DNA of 64,000 nt. Origin: Drosophila persimilis. Its lineage: Eukaryota; Arthropoda; Insecta; Diptera; Drosophilidae. The position numbers and the translations under genes were made by a program. Shown here one piece after another: positions 43,877 to 57,177 of this stretch. Position 1 is the first letter of the stretch. Each line of letters begins with the position of its first letter. The notes below the pieces were generated by a model. It was not told the origin of the DNA. It did not search any database and saw only the letters and a program-made list of their open reading frames with translations. Location of the stretch: NCBI RefSeq assembly GCF_003286085.1, contig NW_020825706.1, positions 4,650,001 through 4,714,000 on the forward strand. Direction: 5' to 3'.

Positions 43877-46800
43877 CCGCTGGCAGACAATTTATCTCCG
43901 GCGGCGGGAAATTTATATCCCCAGACGGACAATTTATCCCCGCAGACGATTTACGTTTCTCCGCTGGCGGAAAACTTATATCCAGTGGCGGGAAATTTAT
44001 ATCCCCTGCCAGACAACTTATCTCTGCTGACGAAACACGTCTCTCCGCTGTCGGAAAACTTATTTCTGGTGGCGGGAAATATATATCCGCTGGCGGACAA
44101 CTTATCTCCGCTGGCAGACAATTTATCTCCGCTTACTAACAACGATTGTCCGCTGGTAGAAAACTTAACTCCGGCGGCGGGAAATTTATATCCCCAGACG
44201 GACAATTTATCCCCGCAGACGAATTACGTTTCTCCGCTGGCGGAAAACTTATTTCCGGTGGCGGGAAATCTATATCCGCTGCCGGACAACTTATCTCCGC
44301 TGGCAGACAATTTATCTCCGGCGGCGGGAAATTTATATCCCCAGACGGACAATTTATCCCCGCAGACGAATTACGTTTCTCCGCTGGCGGAAAACTTTTT
44401 TCCGGTGGCGGGAAATTTATATCCGCTGCCAGACAACTTATCTCTGCTGACGAAATACGTCTCTCCGCTGGCGGAAAACTAATTTCCGGTGGCGGGAAAT
44501 CTATATCCCCTGCCAGACAAAGTATCTCTGCTGACGAAATACGTCTCTCCGCTGGCGGAAAACTTACTTCCGGTGGCGGGAAATCTATATCCGCTGCCGG
44601 ACAATTTATCTCCGCTGGCAGACAATTTATCTCCGGCTGCGGGAAATTTATATCCCCAGACGGACAACTTATCCCCGCAGACGAATTACGTTTCTCCGCT
44701 GGCGGAAAACTTATATCCGGTGGCGGGAAATTTATATCCCCTGCCGGACAACTTATCTCTGCTGACGAAATACGTCTCTCCGCTGGCGGAAAACTTATTT
44801 CCGGTGGCGGGAAATCTATATCCCCTGCCAGACAAAGTATCTCTGCTGACGAAAGACGTCTCTCCGCTGGCGGAAAACTTACTTCCGGTGGCGGGAAATC
44901 TATATCCGCTGCCGGACAACTTATCTCCGCTGGCAGACAATTTATTTCCGGCGGCGGGAAATTTATATACCCAGACGGACAACTTATCCCCGCAGACGAA
45001 TTACGTTTCTCCGCTGGCGGAAAACTTATTTCCGGTGGCGGGAAATCTATATCCCCTGCCGGACAACTTATCTCTGCTGACGAAATACGTCTCTCCGCTG
45101 GCGGAAAACTTATTTCCGGTGGCGGGAGATCTATATCCCCTGCCAGACAAAGTATCTCTGCTGACGTAATACGTCTCTCCGCTGGCGGAAAACTTACTTC
45201 CGGTGGCGGGAAATCTATATCCGCTGCCGGACAATTTGTCTCCGCTGGCAGACAATTTATCTCCGGCGGCGGGAAATTTATATCCCCATACGGACAACTT
45301 ATCCCCGCAGACGAATTACGTTTCTCCGCTGGCGGAAAACTTTTTTCCGGTGGCGGGAAATTTATATCCGCTGCCAGACAACTTATCTCTGCTGACGAAA
45401 TACGTCTCTCCGCTGGCGGAAAACTTATTTCCGGTGGCGGGAAATCTATATCCCCTGCCAGACAAAGTATCTCTGCTGACGAAATACGTCTCTCCGCTGG
45501 CGGAAAACTTACTTCCGGTGGCGGGAAATCTATATCCGCTGCCGGACAATTTATCTCCGCTGGCAGACAATTTATCTCCGGCGGCGGGAAATTTATATCC
45601 CCAGACGGACAACTTATCCCCGCAGACGAATTAAGTTTCTGCGCTGGCTGAAAACTTATATCCGGTGGCGGGAAATTTATATCCCCTGCCGGACAACTTA
45701 TCCCTGCTGACGAAATACGTCTCTCCGCTGGCGGAAAACTTATTTCCGGTGGCGGGAAATCTATATCCCCTGCCAGACAAAGTATCTCTGCTGACGAAAT
45801 ACGTCTCTCCGCTGGCGGAAAACTTACTTCCGGTGGCGGGAAATCTATATCCGCTGACGGACAATTTATCTCCGCTGGCAGATAATTTATCTCCGGCGGC
45901 GGGATATTGATATCCCCAGACGGACAACTTATCCCCGCAGACGAATTACGTTTCTGCGCTAGCTGAAAACTTATATCCGGTGGCGGGAAATTTATATCCC
46001 CTGCCGGACAACTTATCTCTGCTGACGAAATACGTCTCTCCGCTGTCAGAAAACTTATTTCTGGTGGCGGGAAATATATATCCGCTGGCGGATAACTTAT
46101 CTCCGCTGGCAGACAATTTATCTCCGCTTACTAACAACGATTGTCCGCTGGTAGAAAACTTAACTCCGGCGGCGGGAAATTTATATCCCCAGACGGACAA
46201 TTTATCCCCGCAGACTAATTACGTTTCTCCGCTGGCGGAAAACTTATTTCCGGTGGCGGGAAATCTATATCCGCTGCCGGACAATTTATCTCCGCTGGCA
46301 GACAATTTATCTCCGGCGGCATGAAATTTATATCCCCAGACGGACAACTTATCCCCGCAGACGAATTACGTTTCTCCGCTGGCGGAAAACTTATATCCGG
46401 TGGCGGGAAATTTATATCCACTGCCAGACAACTTATTTTTGCTGACGAAATACGTTTCTCCGCTGGCGGAAAACTTATTTCCGGTGGCGGGAAATCTATA
46501 TCCGCTGCCGGACAATTTATCTCCGCTTGCAGACAATTTATCTCCGGCGGCGGGAAATTTATATCCCTAGACGGACAACTTATCCCCGCAGACGAATTAC
46601 GATTCTCCGCTGGCGGAAAACTTATATCCGGTGGCGGGAAATTTATATCCCCTGCCGGACAACTTATCTCTGCTGACGAAATACGTCTCTCCGCTGGCGG
46701 AAAACTTATTTCCGGTGGCGGGAAATCTATATCCCATGCCAGACAAAGTATCTCTGCTGACGAAATACGTCTCTCCGCTGTCGGAAAACTTATCTCCGCT

Positions 46801-49800
46801 GGCAGACAATTTATCTCCGCTTACTAACAACGATTGTCCGCTGGTAGAAAACTTAACTTCGGCGGCGGGAAATTTATATCTCCAGACGGACAATTTATCC
46901 CCGCAGACGAATTACGTTTCTCCGCTGGCGGAAAACTTATTTCCGGTGGCGGGAAATCTATATCCGCTGCCGGACAACTTATCTCCGCTGGCAGACAATT
47001 TATTTCCGGCGGCGGGAAATTTATATACCCAGACGGACAACTTATCCCCGCAGACGAATTACGTTTCTCCGCTGGCGGAAAACTTATTTCCGGTGGCGGG
47101 AAATCTATATCCCCTGCCGGACAACTTATCTCTGCTGACGAAATACGTCTCTCCGCTGGCGGAAAACTTATTTCCGGTGGCGGGAGATCTATATCCCCTG
47201 CCAGACAAAGTATCTCTGCTGACGTAATACGTCTCTCCGCTGGCGGAAAACTTACTTCCGGTGGCGGGAAATCTATATCCGCTGCCGGACAATTTGTCTC
47301 CGCTGGCAGACAATTTATCTCCGGCGGCGGGAAATTTATATCCCCATACGGACAACTTATCCCCGCAGACGAATTACGTTTCTCCGCTGGCGGAAAACTT
47401 TTTTCCGGTGGCGGGAAATTTATATCCGCTGCCAGACAACTTATCTCTGCTGACGAAATACGTCTCTCCGCTGGCGGAAAACTTATTTCCGGTGGCGGGA
47501 AATCTATATCCCCTGCCAGACAAAGTATCTCTGCTGACGAAATACGTCTCTCCGCTGGCGGAAAACTTACTTCCGGTGGCGGGAAATCTATATCCGCTGC
47601 CGGACAATTTATCTCCGCTGGCAGACAATTTATCTCCGGCGGCGGGAAATTTATATCCCCAGACGGACAACTTATCCCCGCAGACGAATTAAGTTTCTGC
47701 GCTGGCTGAAAACTTATATCCGGTGGCGGGAAATTTATATCCCCTGCCGGACAACTTATCCCTGCTGACGAAATACGTCTCTCCGCTGGCGGAAAACTTA
47801 TTTCCGGTGGCGGGAAATCTATATCCCCTGCCAGACAAAGTATCTCTGCTGACGAAATACGTCTCTCCGCTGGCGGAAAACTTACTTCCGGTGGCGGGAA
47901 ATCTATATCCGCTGACGGACAATTTATCTCCGCTGGCAGACAATTTATCTCCGGCGGCGGGATATTGATATCCCCAGACGGACAACTTATCCCCGCAGAC
48001 GAATTACGTTTCTGCGCTAGCTGAAAACTTATATCCGGTGGCGGGAAATTTATATCCCCTGCCGGACAACTTATCTCTGCTGACGAAATACGTCTCTCCG
48101 CTGTCAGAAAACTTATTTCTGGTGGCGGGAAATATATATCCGCTGGCGGATAACTTATCTCCGCTGGCAGACAATTTATCTCCGCTTACTAACAACGATT
48201 GTCCGCTGGTAGAAAACTTAACTCCGGCGGCGGGAAATTTATATCCCCAGACGGACAATTTATCCCCGCAGACTAATTACGTTTCTCCGCTGGCGGAAAA
48301 CTTATTTCCGGTGGCGGGAAATCTATATCCGCTGCCGGACAATTTATCTCCGCTGGCAGACAATTTATCTCCGGCGGCATGAAATTTATATCCCCAGACG
48401 GACAACTTATCCCCGCAGACGAATTACGTTTCTCCGCTGGCGGAAAACTTATATCCGGTGGCGGGAAATTTATATCCACTGCCAGACAACTTATTTTTGC
48501 TGACGAAATACGTTTCTCCGCTGGCGGAAAACTTATTTCCGGTGGCGGGAAATCTATATCCGCTGCCGGACAATTTATCTCCGCTGGCAGACAATTTATC
48601 TCCGGCGGCGGGAAATTTATATCCCTAGACGGACAACTTATCCCCGCAGACGAATTACGATTCTCCGCTGGCGGAAAACTTATATCCGGTGGCGGGAAAT
48701 TTATATCCCCTGCCGGACAACTTATCTCTGCTGACGAAATACGTCTCTCCGCTGGCGGAAAACTTATTTCCGGTGGCGGGAAATCTATATCCCATGCCAG
48801 ACAAAGTATCTCTGCTGACGAAATACGTCTCTCCGCTGTCGGAAAACTTATCTCCGCTGGCAGACAATTTATCTCCGCTTACTAACAACGATTGTCCGCT
48901 GGTAGAAAACTTAACTTCGGCGGCGGGAAATTTATATCTCCAGACGGACAATTTATCCCCGCAGACGAATTACGTTTCTCCGCTGGCGGAAAACTTATTT
49001 CCGGTGGCGGGAAATCTATATCCGCTGCCGGACAACTTATCTCCGCTGGCAGACAATTTATCTTCGGCGGCGGGAAATTTATATCCCCAGACGGACAACT
49101 TATCCCCGCAGACGAATAACGTTTCTCCGCTGGCGGAAAACTCATTCCCGGTGTCGGGAAATCTATATCCCCTGCCGGACAACTTATCTCTGCTGACGAA
49201 ATACGTCTCTCCGCTGGCGGAAAACTTATATCCGGTGGCGGGAAATCTATATCCTCTGCCAGACAACTTATCTCTGCTGACGAAATACGTCTCTCCGCTG
49301 GCGGAAAACTTATATCCGGTGGCGGGAAATCTATATCCTCTGCCAGACAACTTATCTCTGCTGACGAAATACGTCTCTCCGCTGGCGGAAAACTTTTTTC
49401 TGGTGGCGGGAAATTTATATCCGCTGCCAGACAACTTATCTCTGCTGACGAAATACGTCTCTCCGCTGGCGGAAAACTTATTTCCGGTGGCGGGAAATCT
49501 ATATCCCCTGCCAGACAAAGTATCTCTGCTGACGAAATACGTCTCTCCGCTGGCAGAACATTTACCTCCGGTGGCAGGAAATTTATATCCCCTGCCGGAC
49601 AACTTATCTCTGCTGACGAAACACGTCTCTCCGCTGTCGGAAAACTTATCTCCGCTGGCAGACAATTTATCTCCGCTTACTAACAACGATTGTCCGCTGG
49701 TAGAAAACTTAACTTCGGCGGCGGGAAATTTATATCCCCAGACGGACAATTTATCCCCGCAGACGAATTACGTTTCTCCGCTGGCGGAAAACTTATTTCC

Positions 49801-52800
49801 GGTGGCGGGAAATCTATATCCGCTGCCGGACAACTTATCTCCGCTGGCAGACAATTTATCTTCGGCGGCGGGAAATTTATATCCCCAGACGGACAACTTA
49901 TCCCCGCAGACGAATTACGATTCTCCGCTGACGGAAAACTTATATCCGGTGGCGGGAAATTTATATCCCCTGCCGGACAACTTATCTCTGCTGACGAAAT
50001 ACGTCTCTCCGCTGGCGGAAAACTTATTTCCGGTGGCGGGAAATCTATATCCCATGCCAGACAAAGTATCTCTGCTAACGAAATACGTCTCTCCGCTGTC
50101 GGAAAACTTATCTCCGCTGGCAGACAATTTATCTCCGCTTACTAACAACGATTGTCCGCTGGTAGAAAACTTAACTTCGGCGGCGGGAAATTTATATCTC
50201 CAGACGGACAATTTATCCCCGCAGACGAATTACGTTTCTCCGCTGGCGGAAAACTTATTTCCGGTGGCGGGAAATCTATATCCGCTGCCGGACAATTTAT
50301 CTCCGCTGGCAGACAATTTATCTCCCGCGGCGGGAAATTTATATCCCCAGACGGACAACTTATCTCTGCTGACGAAATACGTCTCTCCGCTGGCGGAAAA
50401 CTTATTTCCGGTGGCGGGAAATCTATATCCCCTGCCAGACAAAGTATCTCTGCTGACGAAATACGTCTCTCCGCTGGCAGAACATTTACCTCCGGTGGCA
50501 GGAAATTTATATCCCCTGCCGGACAACTTATCTCTGCTGACGAAATACGTCTCTCCGCTGGCGGAAAACTTATTTCCGGTGGCGGGAAATCTATATTCCC
50601 TGCCAGACAAAGTATCTCTGCTGACGAAATACGTCTCTCCGCTGGCGGAAAACTTATTTCCGGTGGCGGGAAATCTATATCCCCTGCCGGACAACTTATC
50701 TCTGCTGACGAAATACGTCTCTCCGCTGGCGGAAAACTTATTTCCGGTGGCGGGAAATCTATATCCCCTGCCGGACAACTTATCTCTGCTGACGAAATAC
50801 GTCTCTCCGCTGGCGGAAAAGTTATTTCCGGTGGCGGGAAATCTATATCCGCTGCCGGACAATTTATCTCTGCTGGCAGACAATTTATCCCCCGCGGCGG
50901 GAAATTTATATCCCCAGACGGACAACTTATCTCTGCTGACGAAATACGTCTCTCCTCTGGCGGAAAACTTATTTCCGGTGGCGGGAAATCTATATCCCCT
51001 GCCAGACAAAGTATCTCTGCTGACGAAATACGTCTCTCCGCTGGCGGAAAACTTACTTCCGGTGGCGGGAAATCTATATCCGCTGCCGGACAATTTATCT
51101 CCGCTGGCAGACAATTTATCTCCGGCGGCGGGAAATTTATATCCCCAGACGGACAATTTAACCCCGCAGACGAATTACGTTTCTCCGCTGGCGGAAAAAT
51201 TATTTCCGGTGGCGGGAAATCTATATCCCCTGCCGGACAACTTATCTCTGCTGGCGAAACACGTATCTCCGCTGTCGGAAAACTTATTTCTGGTGGCGGG
51301 AAATATATATCCCCTGCCGGACAACTTATCTCTGCTGACGAAATACGTCTCTCCGCTGGCGGAAAACTTATTTCCGGTGGCGGGAAATCTATATTCCCTG
51401 CCAGACAAAGTATTTCTGCTGACGAAATACGTCTCTCCTCTGGCGGAAAACTTATTTCCGGTGGCGGGAAATCTATATCCCCTGCCAGACAAAGTATCTC
51501 TGCTGACGAAATACGTCTCTCCGCTGGCGGAAAACTTATTTCCGGTGGCGGGAAATTTATATCCCCTGCCGGACAACTTATCTCTGCTGACGAAACACGT
51601 CTCTCCGCTGTCGGAAAACTTATCTCCGCTGGCAGACAATTTATCTCCGCTTACTAACAACGATTGTCCGCTGGTAGAAAACTTAACTTCGGCGGCGGGA
51701 AATTTATATCCCCAGACGGACAATTTATTCCCGCAGACGAATTACGTTTCTCCGCTGGCGGAAAACTTATTTCCGGTGGCGAGAAATCTATATCCGCTGC
51801 CGGACAACTTATCTCCGCTGGCAGACAATTTATCTCCGACGGCGGGAAATTTATATCCCCAGACGGACAACTTATCCCCGCAGACGAATAACGTTTCTCC
51901 GCTGGCGGAAAACTTATTTCTGGTGGCGGGAAATATATATCCGCTGGCGGACAACTTATCTCCGCTGGCAGACAATTTATCTCCGGCGGCAGGAAATTTA
52001 TATCCCCTGCCGGACAACTTATCTCTGCTGACGAAATACGTCTCTCCGCTGGCAGAACATTTACCTCCGGTGGCAGGAAATTTATATCCCCTGCCGGACA
52101 ACTTATCTCTGCTGACGAAATACGTCTCTCCGCTGGCAGAAAACTTATCTCCGGCGGCGGGATATTTATATCCCCTGCCGGAAAACTTATCTCTGCTGAC
52201 GAAATACGTCTCTCCACTGGCGGAAAAATTATTTCCGGTGGCGGGAAATATATATCCGCTGGCAGACAACTTATCTCCGCTGACGAAATACGTCTCTCCG
52301 CTGGCAGAAAACTTATCTCCGGCGGCGGGATATTTATATCCCCTGCCGGAAAACTTATCTCTGCTGACGAAATACGTCTCTCCACTGGCGGAAAAATTAT
52401 TTCCGGTGGCGGGAAATATATATCCGCTGGCGGACAACTTATCTCCGCTGGCAGACAATTTATCTCCGCTTACTAACAACGATTCTCCGCTGGTAGAAAA
52501 CTTAACTCCGGCGGCGGGAAATTTATATCCCCAGACGGACAATTTATCCCCGCAGACTAATTACGTTTCTCCGCTGGCGGAAAACTTATTTCCGGTGGCG
52601 GGAAATCTATATCCGCTGCCGGACAATTTATCTCCGCTGGCAGACAATTTATCTCCGGCGGCGGGAAATTTATATCCCCAGACGGACAACTTATCTCTGC
52701 TGACGAAATACGTCTCTCCGCTGGCGGAAAACTTATTTCCGGTGGCGGGAAATCTATATCCCCTGCCAGACAAAGTATCTCTGCTGACGAAATACGTCTC

Positions 52801-54464
52801 TCCGCTGGCGGAAAACTTACTTCCGGTGGCGGGAAATCTATATCCGCTGCCGGACAATTTATCTCCGCTGGCAGACAATTTATCTCCGGCGGCGGGAAAT
52901 TTATATCCCCAGACGGACAACTTATCCCCGCAGACGAATTACGTTTCTCCGCTGGCGGAAAAATTATTTCCGGTGGCGGGAAATCTATATCCCCTGCCGG
53001 ACAACTTATCTCTGCTGACGAAACACGTATCTCCGCTGTCGGAAAACTTATTTCTGGTGGCGGGAAATATATATCCGCTGGCGGAAAACTTATCTCCGCT
53101 GGCAGACAATTTATCTCCGCTTACTAACAACGATTGTCAGCTGGTAGAAAACTTAACTTCGGCGGCGGAAAATTTATATCCCCAGACGGACAACTTATCC
53201 CCGCAGACGAATAACGTTTCTCCGCTGGCGGAAAACTTATTTCCGGTGGCGGGAAATCTATATCCCCTGCCGGACAACTTATCTCTGCTTACGAAATACG
53301 TCTCTCCGCTGGCGGAAAACTTATTTCCGGTGGCGGGAAATCTATATCCCCTGCCAGACAAAGTATCTCTGCTGACGAAATACGTCTCTCCGCTGGCAGA
53401 ACATTTACCTCCGGTGGCAGGAAATTTATATCCCCTGCCGGACAACTTATCTCTGCTGACGAAATACGTCTCTCCGCTGGCAGAAAACTTATCTCCGGCG
53501 GCGGGATATTTATATCCCCTGCCGGAAAACTTATCTCTGCTGACGAAATACGTCTCTCCACTGGCGGAAAAATTATTTCCAGTGGCGGGAAATATATATC
53601 CGCTGGCGGACAACTTATCTCCGCTGACGAAATACGTCTCTCCGCTGGCAGAAAACTTATCTCCGGCGGCGGGATATTTATATCCCCTGCCGGAAAACTT
53701 ATCTCTGCTGACGAAATACGTCTCTCCACTGGCGGAAAAATTATTTCCGGTGGCGGGAAATATATATCCGCTGGCAGACAACTTATCTCCGCTGACGAAA
53801 TACGTCTCTCCGCTGGCAGAAAACTTATCTCCGGCGGCGGGATATTTATATCCCCTGCCGGAAAACTTATCTCTGCTGACGAAATACGTCTCTCCACTGG
53901 CGGAAAAATTATTTCCGGTGGCGGGAAATATATATCCGCTGGCGGACAACTTATCTCCGCTGGCAGACAATTTATCTCCGCTTACTAACAACGATTCTCC
54001 GCTGGTAGAAAACTTAACTCCGGCGGCGGGAAATTTGTATCCCCAGACGGAAAATTTATCCCCGCAGACGAATTACGTTTCTCCGCTGGCGGAAAACTTT
54101 TTCCGGTGGCGGGAAATTTATATCCGCTGCCAGACAATTTATCTCCGCTGGCAGACAATTTATCTCCGGCGGCGGGAAATTTATATCCCCAGACGGACAA
54201 CTTATCCCCGCAGACGAATTACGTTTCTCCGCTGGTGGAAAACTTATATCCGGTGGCGGGAAATTTATATCCGCTGCCAGACAACTTATCTCTGCTGACG
54301 AAATACGTCTCTCCGCTGGCGGAAAACTTATTTCCGGTGGCGGGAAATCTATATCACCTGCCAGACAAAGTATTTCTGCTGACGAAATACGTCTCTCCGC
54401 TGGCGGAAAACTTACTTCCGGTGGCGGGAAATCTATATCCGCTGCCGGACAATTTATCTCCGCT
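43877..54464 (+). repeat. 21-bp satellite, block 3 (10.6 kb)
   Basis: The monomers and orientation are those of block 2. The left edge (44489-45169) shares rare variants with 26482-27162, including the GACGAAAGACGTC monomer, so it descends from the same segment 18 kb away. The right part (about 51.6-54.4 kb) matches 38.6-40.9 kb. Open frames up to about 1,870 codons cross this block (48689-54298), made only of seven-residue repeats of the PLAENLF / PVAGNLY / PLPDNLS / LLTKYVS type; they are not annotated as genes. Confidence 0.98.
44680..48960 (+). repeat. 2058-bp higher-order repeat (98 monomers), two copies
   Basis: Landmarks at 45001/47059, 45631/47689 and 46597/48655 are exactly 2058 bp apart. 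Both copies share private variants: GCGGGAGATCTATATCC, CCCCATACGGACAAC, ACGTAATACGTC and GGCGGCATGAAATTTATATC. Very few differences separate the copies (for example GATAATTT against GACAATTT near 45882 and 47940). Confidence 0.9.
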
Positions 54465-54718
54465 TGTTGAAGAATGACCATCTCTAGCAATGCACGCATG
54501 TATTGACAGACATATGAGTATGTAGACGTATGTATGAGTAAGAGACGTAACGAAGCGACGTTCTCTTATCTCCCTTTTGTTCTCTATTTCGTTCGGTCTC
54601 TATCTGCCTGCGAGCAGAGCATTTTTTAGTCACAAATAAACCTTACATATGAATGGTTGCGTTTTTACTTTTCGGTACAAGAACTTCCCTTGCAACGGCA
54701 GCGAAATTCTGTCCAACA
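54465..54718 (+). repeat. 5' LTR of family A copy 2 (254 bp)
   Basis: TGTTGAAG to TCCAACA; it matches the copy 1 LTRs. It is followed at 54719 by the primer site GGTTATGGGCCCAG, which here has the unmutated form. Confidence 0.95.
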
Positions 54719-54732
54719 GGTTATGGGCCCAG
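54719..54732 (+). other. Primer-binding site, copia-type (family A copy 2)
   Basis: GGTTATGGGCCCAG, identical to the family B primer site and one base different from copy 1 of family A. Confidence 0.75.
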
Positions 54733-54822
54733 GTTCGGATTTTGTAAATTAAAAGTAAAGTGATTGTTTTAGTTACAAACTATTAACATCGGTGTGACTC
54801 AGAGACTAAACGATAATCAGCA

Positions 54823-55617
54823 ATGAGCGGGATGTATCAAATAGACAAATTAGAGGAGGGAAATTATGACTCCTGGTGTATTCAAATGCGGTCTGTGTTG
54901 GTGCACGCTGAATTGGGGAGTGTGGCATCTGGTGACCTGCTACCAACGAATGTTCCCGAAGGTGTGAATTGGCAGGCCAAGGATGAAAAGGCGCTGGCCA
55001 TAATCACATTGAGTGTGAAAACTTCACAGTTGGGGTACATTAAAAAGTGCAGTAAGTCGTCCGAAGCATGGAACAAATTAAAGAGTGTTTATCAACCAAG
55101 TGGACCTGTACGAAAGGTTCAACTGTACAAGAAATTGCTAAGCAAGCGCATGGACCAAAGGCAAAGCATTTCAAGCTACATTAATGAGTTCGTGGATATT
55201 CTTGATGGCCTTGGGTCAGTAGGAATCGAGCTAAATGATGAACTGCGCTCAATTGTTTTGTTGTCAAGCCTTCCAGAACAATTCGAAAATTTCGTTGTCG
55301 CCATAGAGACGCGCGACAGTCTGCCGACTTTCGATGTTCTATGCGTAAAACTGAAAGAAGAAGGCGAACGAAAGGGAAACACAGAAGATCAAAAGGAATA
55401 CGCAAAGGCATATACCGCAGTACATAAGCCGGCCGCGCACAGAGCGCAAAAGAAGAGAAACAATACAATGATATGTTTCAAGTGTGTTGAGCGCGGGCAT
55501 ATGAAGGCTCAGTGTAAGAAGGAGAGCGCAAATGTGGAAAGGGCAGCGAGAGTGGAGAACAAGCAGTGCAGTCTTTTAAATGCGTTGGACGCAGATAATT
55601 TGAAAAAGAGTATGTAG
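54823..55617 (+). CDS. Gag (nucleocapsid) protein of family A copy 2, 264 aa
   Basis: This Gag has the same length and domains as the copy 1 Gag: an N-terminal UBN2/copia-type region and a CCHC knuckle (C218-X2-C-X4-H-X4-C231). Amino-acid differences from copy 1 are few (Trp32 to Gly, His90 to Tyr, Lys122 to Glu). The frame ends in the same TAG (55615-55617) in front of the protease DSGA motif. It is an intact Gag frame and could in principle be translated if the LTR is active, but no pol product would follow. Confidence 0.88.
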   Translation: MSGMYQIDKLEEGNYDSWCIQMRSVLVHAELGSVASGDLLPTNVPEGVNWQAKDEKALAIITLSVKTSQLGYIKKCSKSSEAWNKLKSVYQPSGPVRKVQLYKKLLSKRMDQRQSISSYINEFVDILDGLGSVGIELNDELRSIVLLSSLPEQFENFVVAIETRDSLPTFDVLCVKLKEEGERKGNTEDQKEYAKAYTAVHKPAAHRAQKKRNNTMICFKCVERGHMKAQCKKESANVERAARVENKQCSLLNALDADNLKKSM

Positions 55618-55974
55618 TGTTTGGATAGTGGTGCCACAAGCCACATGTGTTGTGAGAAACAGTTATTCACAAAGTTCGAGAAACACACAGAAATGATTGG
55701 TCTGGCTGACTCCGGTTTCCTAAAAGCTGAAGGAAAAGGGGAAGTAGAGCTGAAGACAGAGATATGCACGCTGCTGTTAAAGAATGTTCTCTATGTGCCC
55801 GAAATGAATGGAAATTATTTCTCGGTGAGCAGCGCTGTACAGAATAAATGTTTCGTCACTTTTGGACAAGAATATACGAGTTATTCAAAATGGCGAATGC
55901 ATTGTAAAGGCGAACAGAGTTGGAAACTTGTATATGTTTCGAGGAAAACAAAACAACTGTTTTGCGGCGGTTAA
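55618..55974 (+). pseudogene. Aspartic protease region of family A copy 2
   Basis: It continues the gag frame after the TAG with LDSGATSHMCC and VLYVPEMNGNYFSV. The same one-base frameshift as in copy 1 lies near 55861; beyond it this frame is not protease. The shared lesion predates the duplication. Confidence 0.85.
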
Positions 55975-57094
55975 GGCTGATGGTGCCCTGTGGCATAAAC
56001 GGTACGGCCACTTGAACATCAGCAGTATGAAAGATTTGATCAGCAAAGGAATGGTGCGCGGCATTGAAAATATGGTTTTCCCGGCGAATATGAATTGCAA
56101 AACATGTATGGTCAGCAAGATTCATGCGCAACCATTTCCTGTTGCAACCACCAGTAGAGCTCAAAATAGATTGGAACTAGTTCATGCAGATGTGTGCGGG
56201 CCCTTTGGCACACAGTCTCTTGCTGGATGAAAGTATTTTCTAACCTTCATCGATGACAAATCAAGGCGTATATTTGTGTATTTCCTGCGGACAAAGGATG
56301 AAGTCTTCCAGAAGTTCGTCGAGTTTAAAACTCTGGTTGAACGGCAAACGGGAAAAAGTCTCAAATGTATCCGGAGCGACAATGGCGGTGAATTTGTCAA
56401 CAAATCGTTTGATGAATTTCTGAAAACTAATGGGATTGAGAGGCAGCTGACAGTGGCGTACACTCCACAGCAAAACGGCGTTGCTGAGAGGGCAAACCGC
56501 ACTCTGGTGGAAATGTCAAGATGTATGCTGGTCCAGTCTGGATTAGGCGAATCCTTGTGGGCTGAGGCAGTCAACGCAGCTGTGTATGTACGGAATCGAT
56601 CACCGACCAAGGCGCTGACCAGTATGACGCCTATGGAAGCGTGGACTGGTAAGAAACCTTTTGTTGGTCATCTAAAGGTTTTTGGCTCCGTTGCAGTGGC
56701 TTTGGACAAGGGTCCAAGGAAGAGTAAACTTCAACCAAAAGGCAAAGAATATCGCATGATTCTCTTTGACGAGATCCAAGACGACAAGGATACAGTCACA
56801 TTCGAACTTCCGAAGGCAGAAGTTAGCATGCAGTCAGGCGGCGATACTGATGACATTGACAGCAGCGGTGGAGACAGCAGCCATGGTGCAAGCGTTGACG
56901 GGGAGAATCCCAGTAGCAGCGGTACTGATGGGTACGAGAGCGCAACAGAAAAGGTTGAGTCAGATGAGCCAGCTCCTCGCGTTGGACCTGGCAGACCAAG
57001 GCTGATTCGGACCGGCAAACCTGTCCGTCCGAGAAAGGAATACAACATTCTTGGTGCTCTGGTTGCCAGCGACGTAAAGATTCCAGTATCCTAA
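55862..57094 (+). pseudogene. Integrase of family A copy 2, with an in-frame TGA
   Basis: The zinc domain (LWHKRYGHLN ... CKTC), D-D-35-E core (HADVCGPF, RSDNGGEF, NGVAERANRTL) and basic tail are as in copy 1. The TGA is at 56228-56230. The second GRP motif of the tail reads KPVRPRK instead of KPGRPRK, which should weaken any AT-hook-like activity. The frame ends at 57094, where reverse transcriptase has been deleted. Confidence 0.9.
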
Positions 57095-57177
57095 GAGAAA
57101 GCATGTCGAATTTACAAAATTGTTAAGTTTAAATTGAGTTAAATGGAATTTGTAAGCATGCACGCATTGAGGAAGGG
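57095..57177 (+). other. 3' UTR and polypurine tract of family A copy 2
   Basis: Same as 43540-43622, with GAGGAAGGG ending at 57177 just before the 3' LTR. Confidence 0.75.

Noticed and set aside
48689-54298. An 1,869-codon plus-strand frame that looks like a giant heptad-repeat protein
   Set aside because: It is made only of the 21-bp satellite, has counterparts on the other strand and in other frames, lacks any non-repeat domain, and begins and ends where variants create or remove stops. Treated as an artefact.
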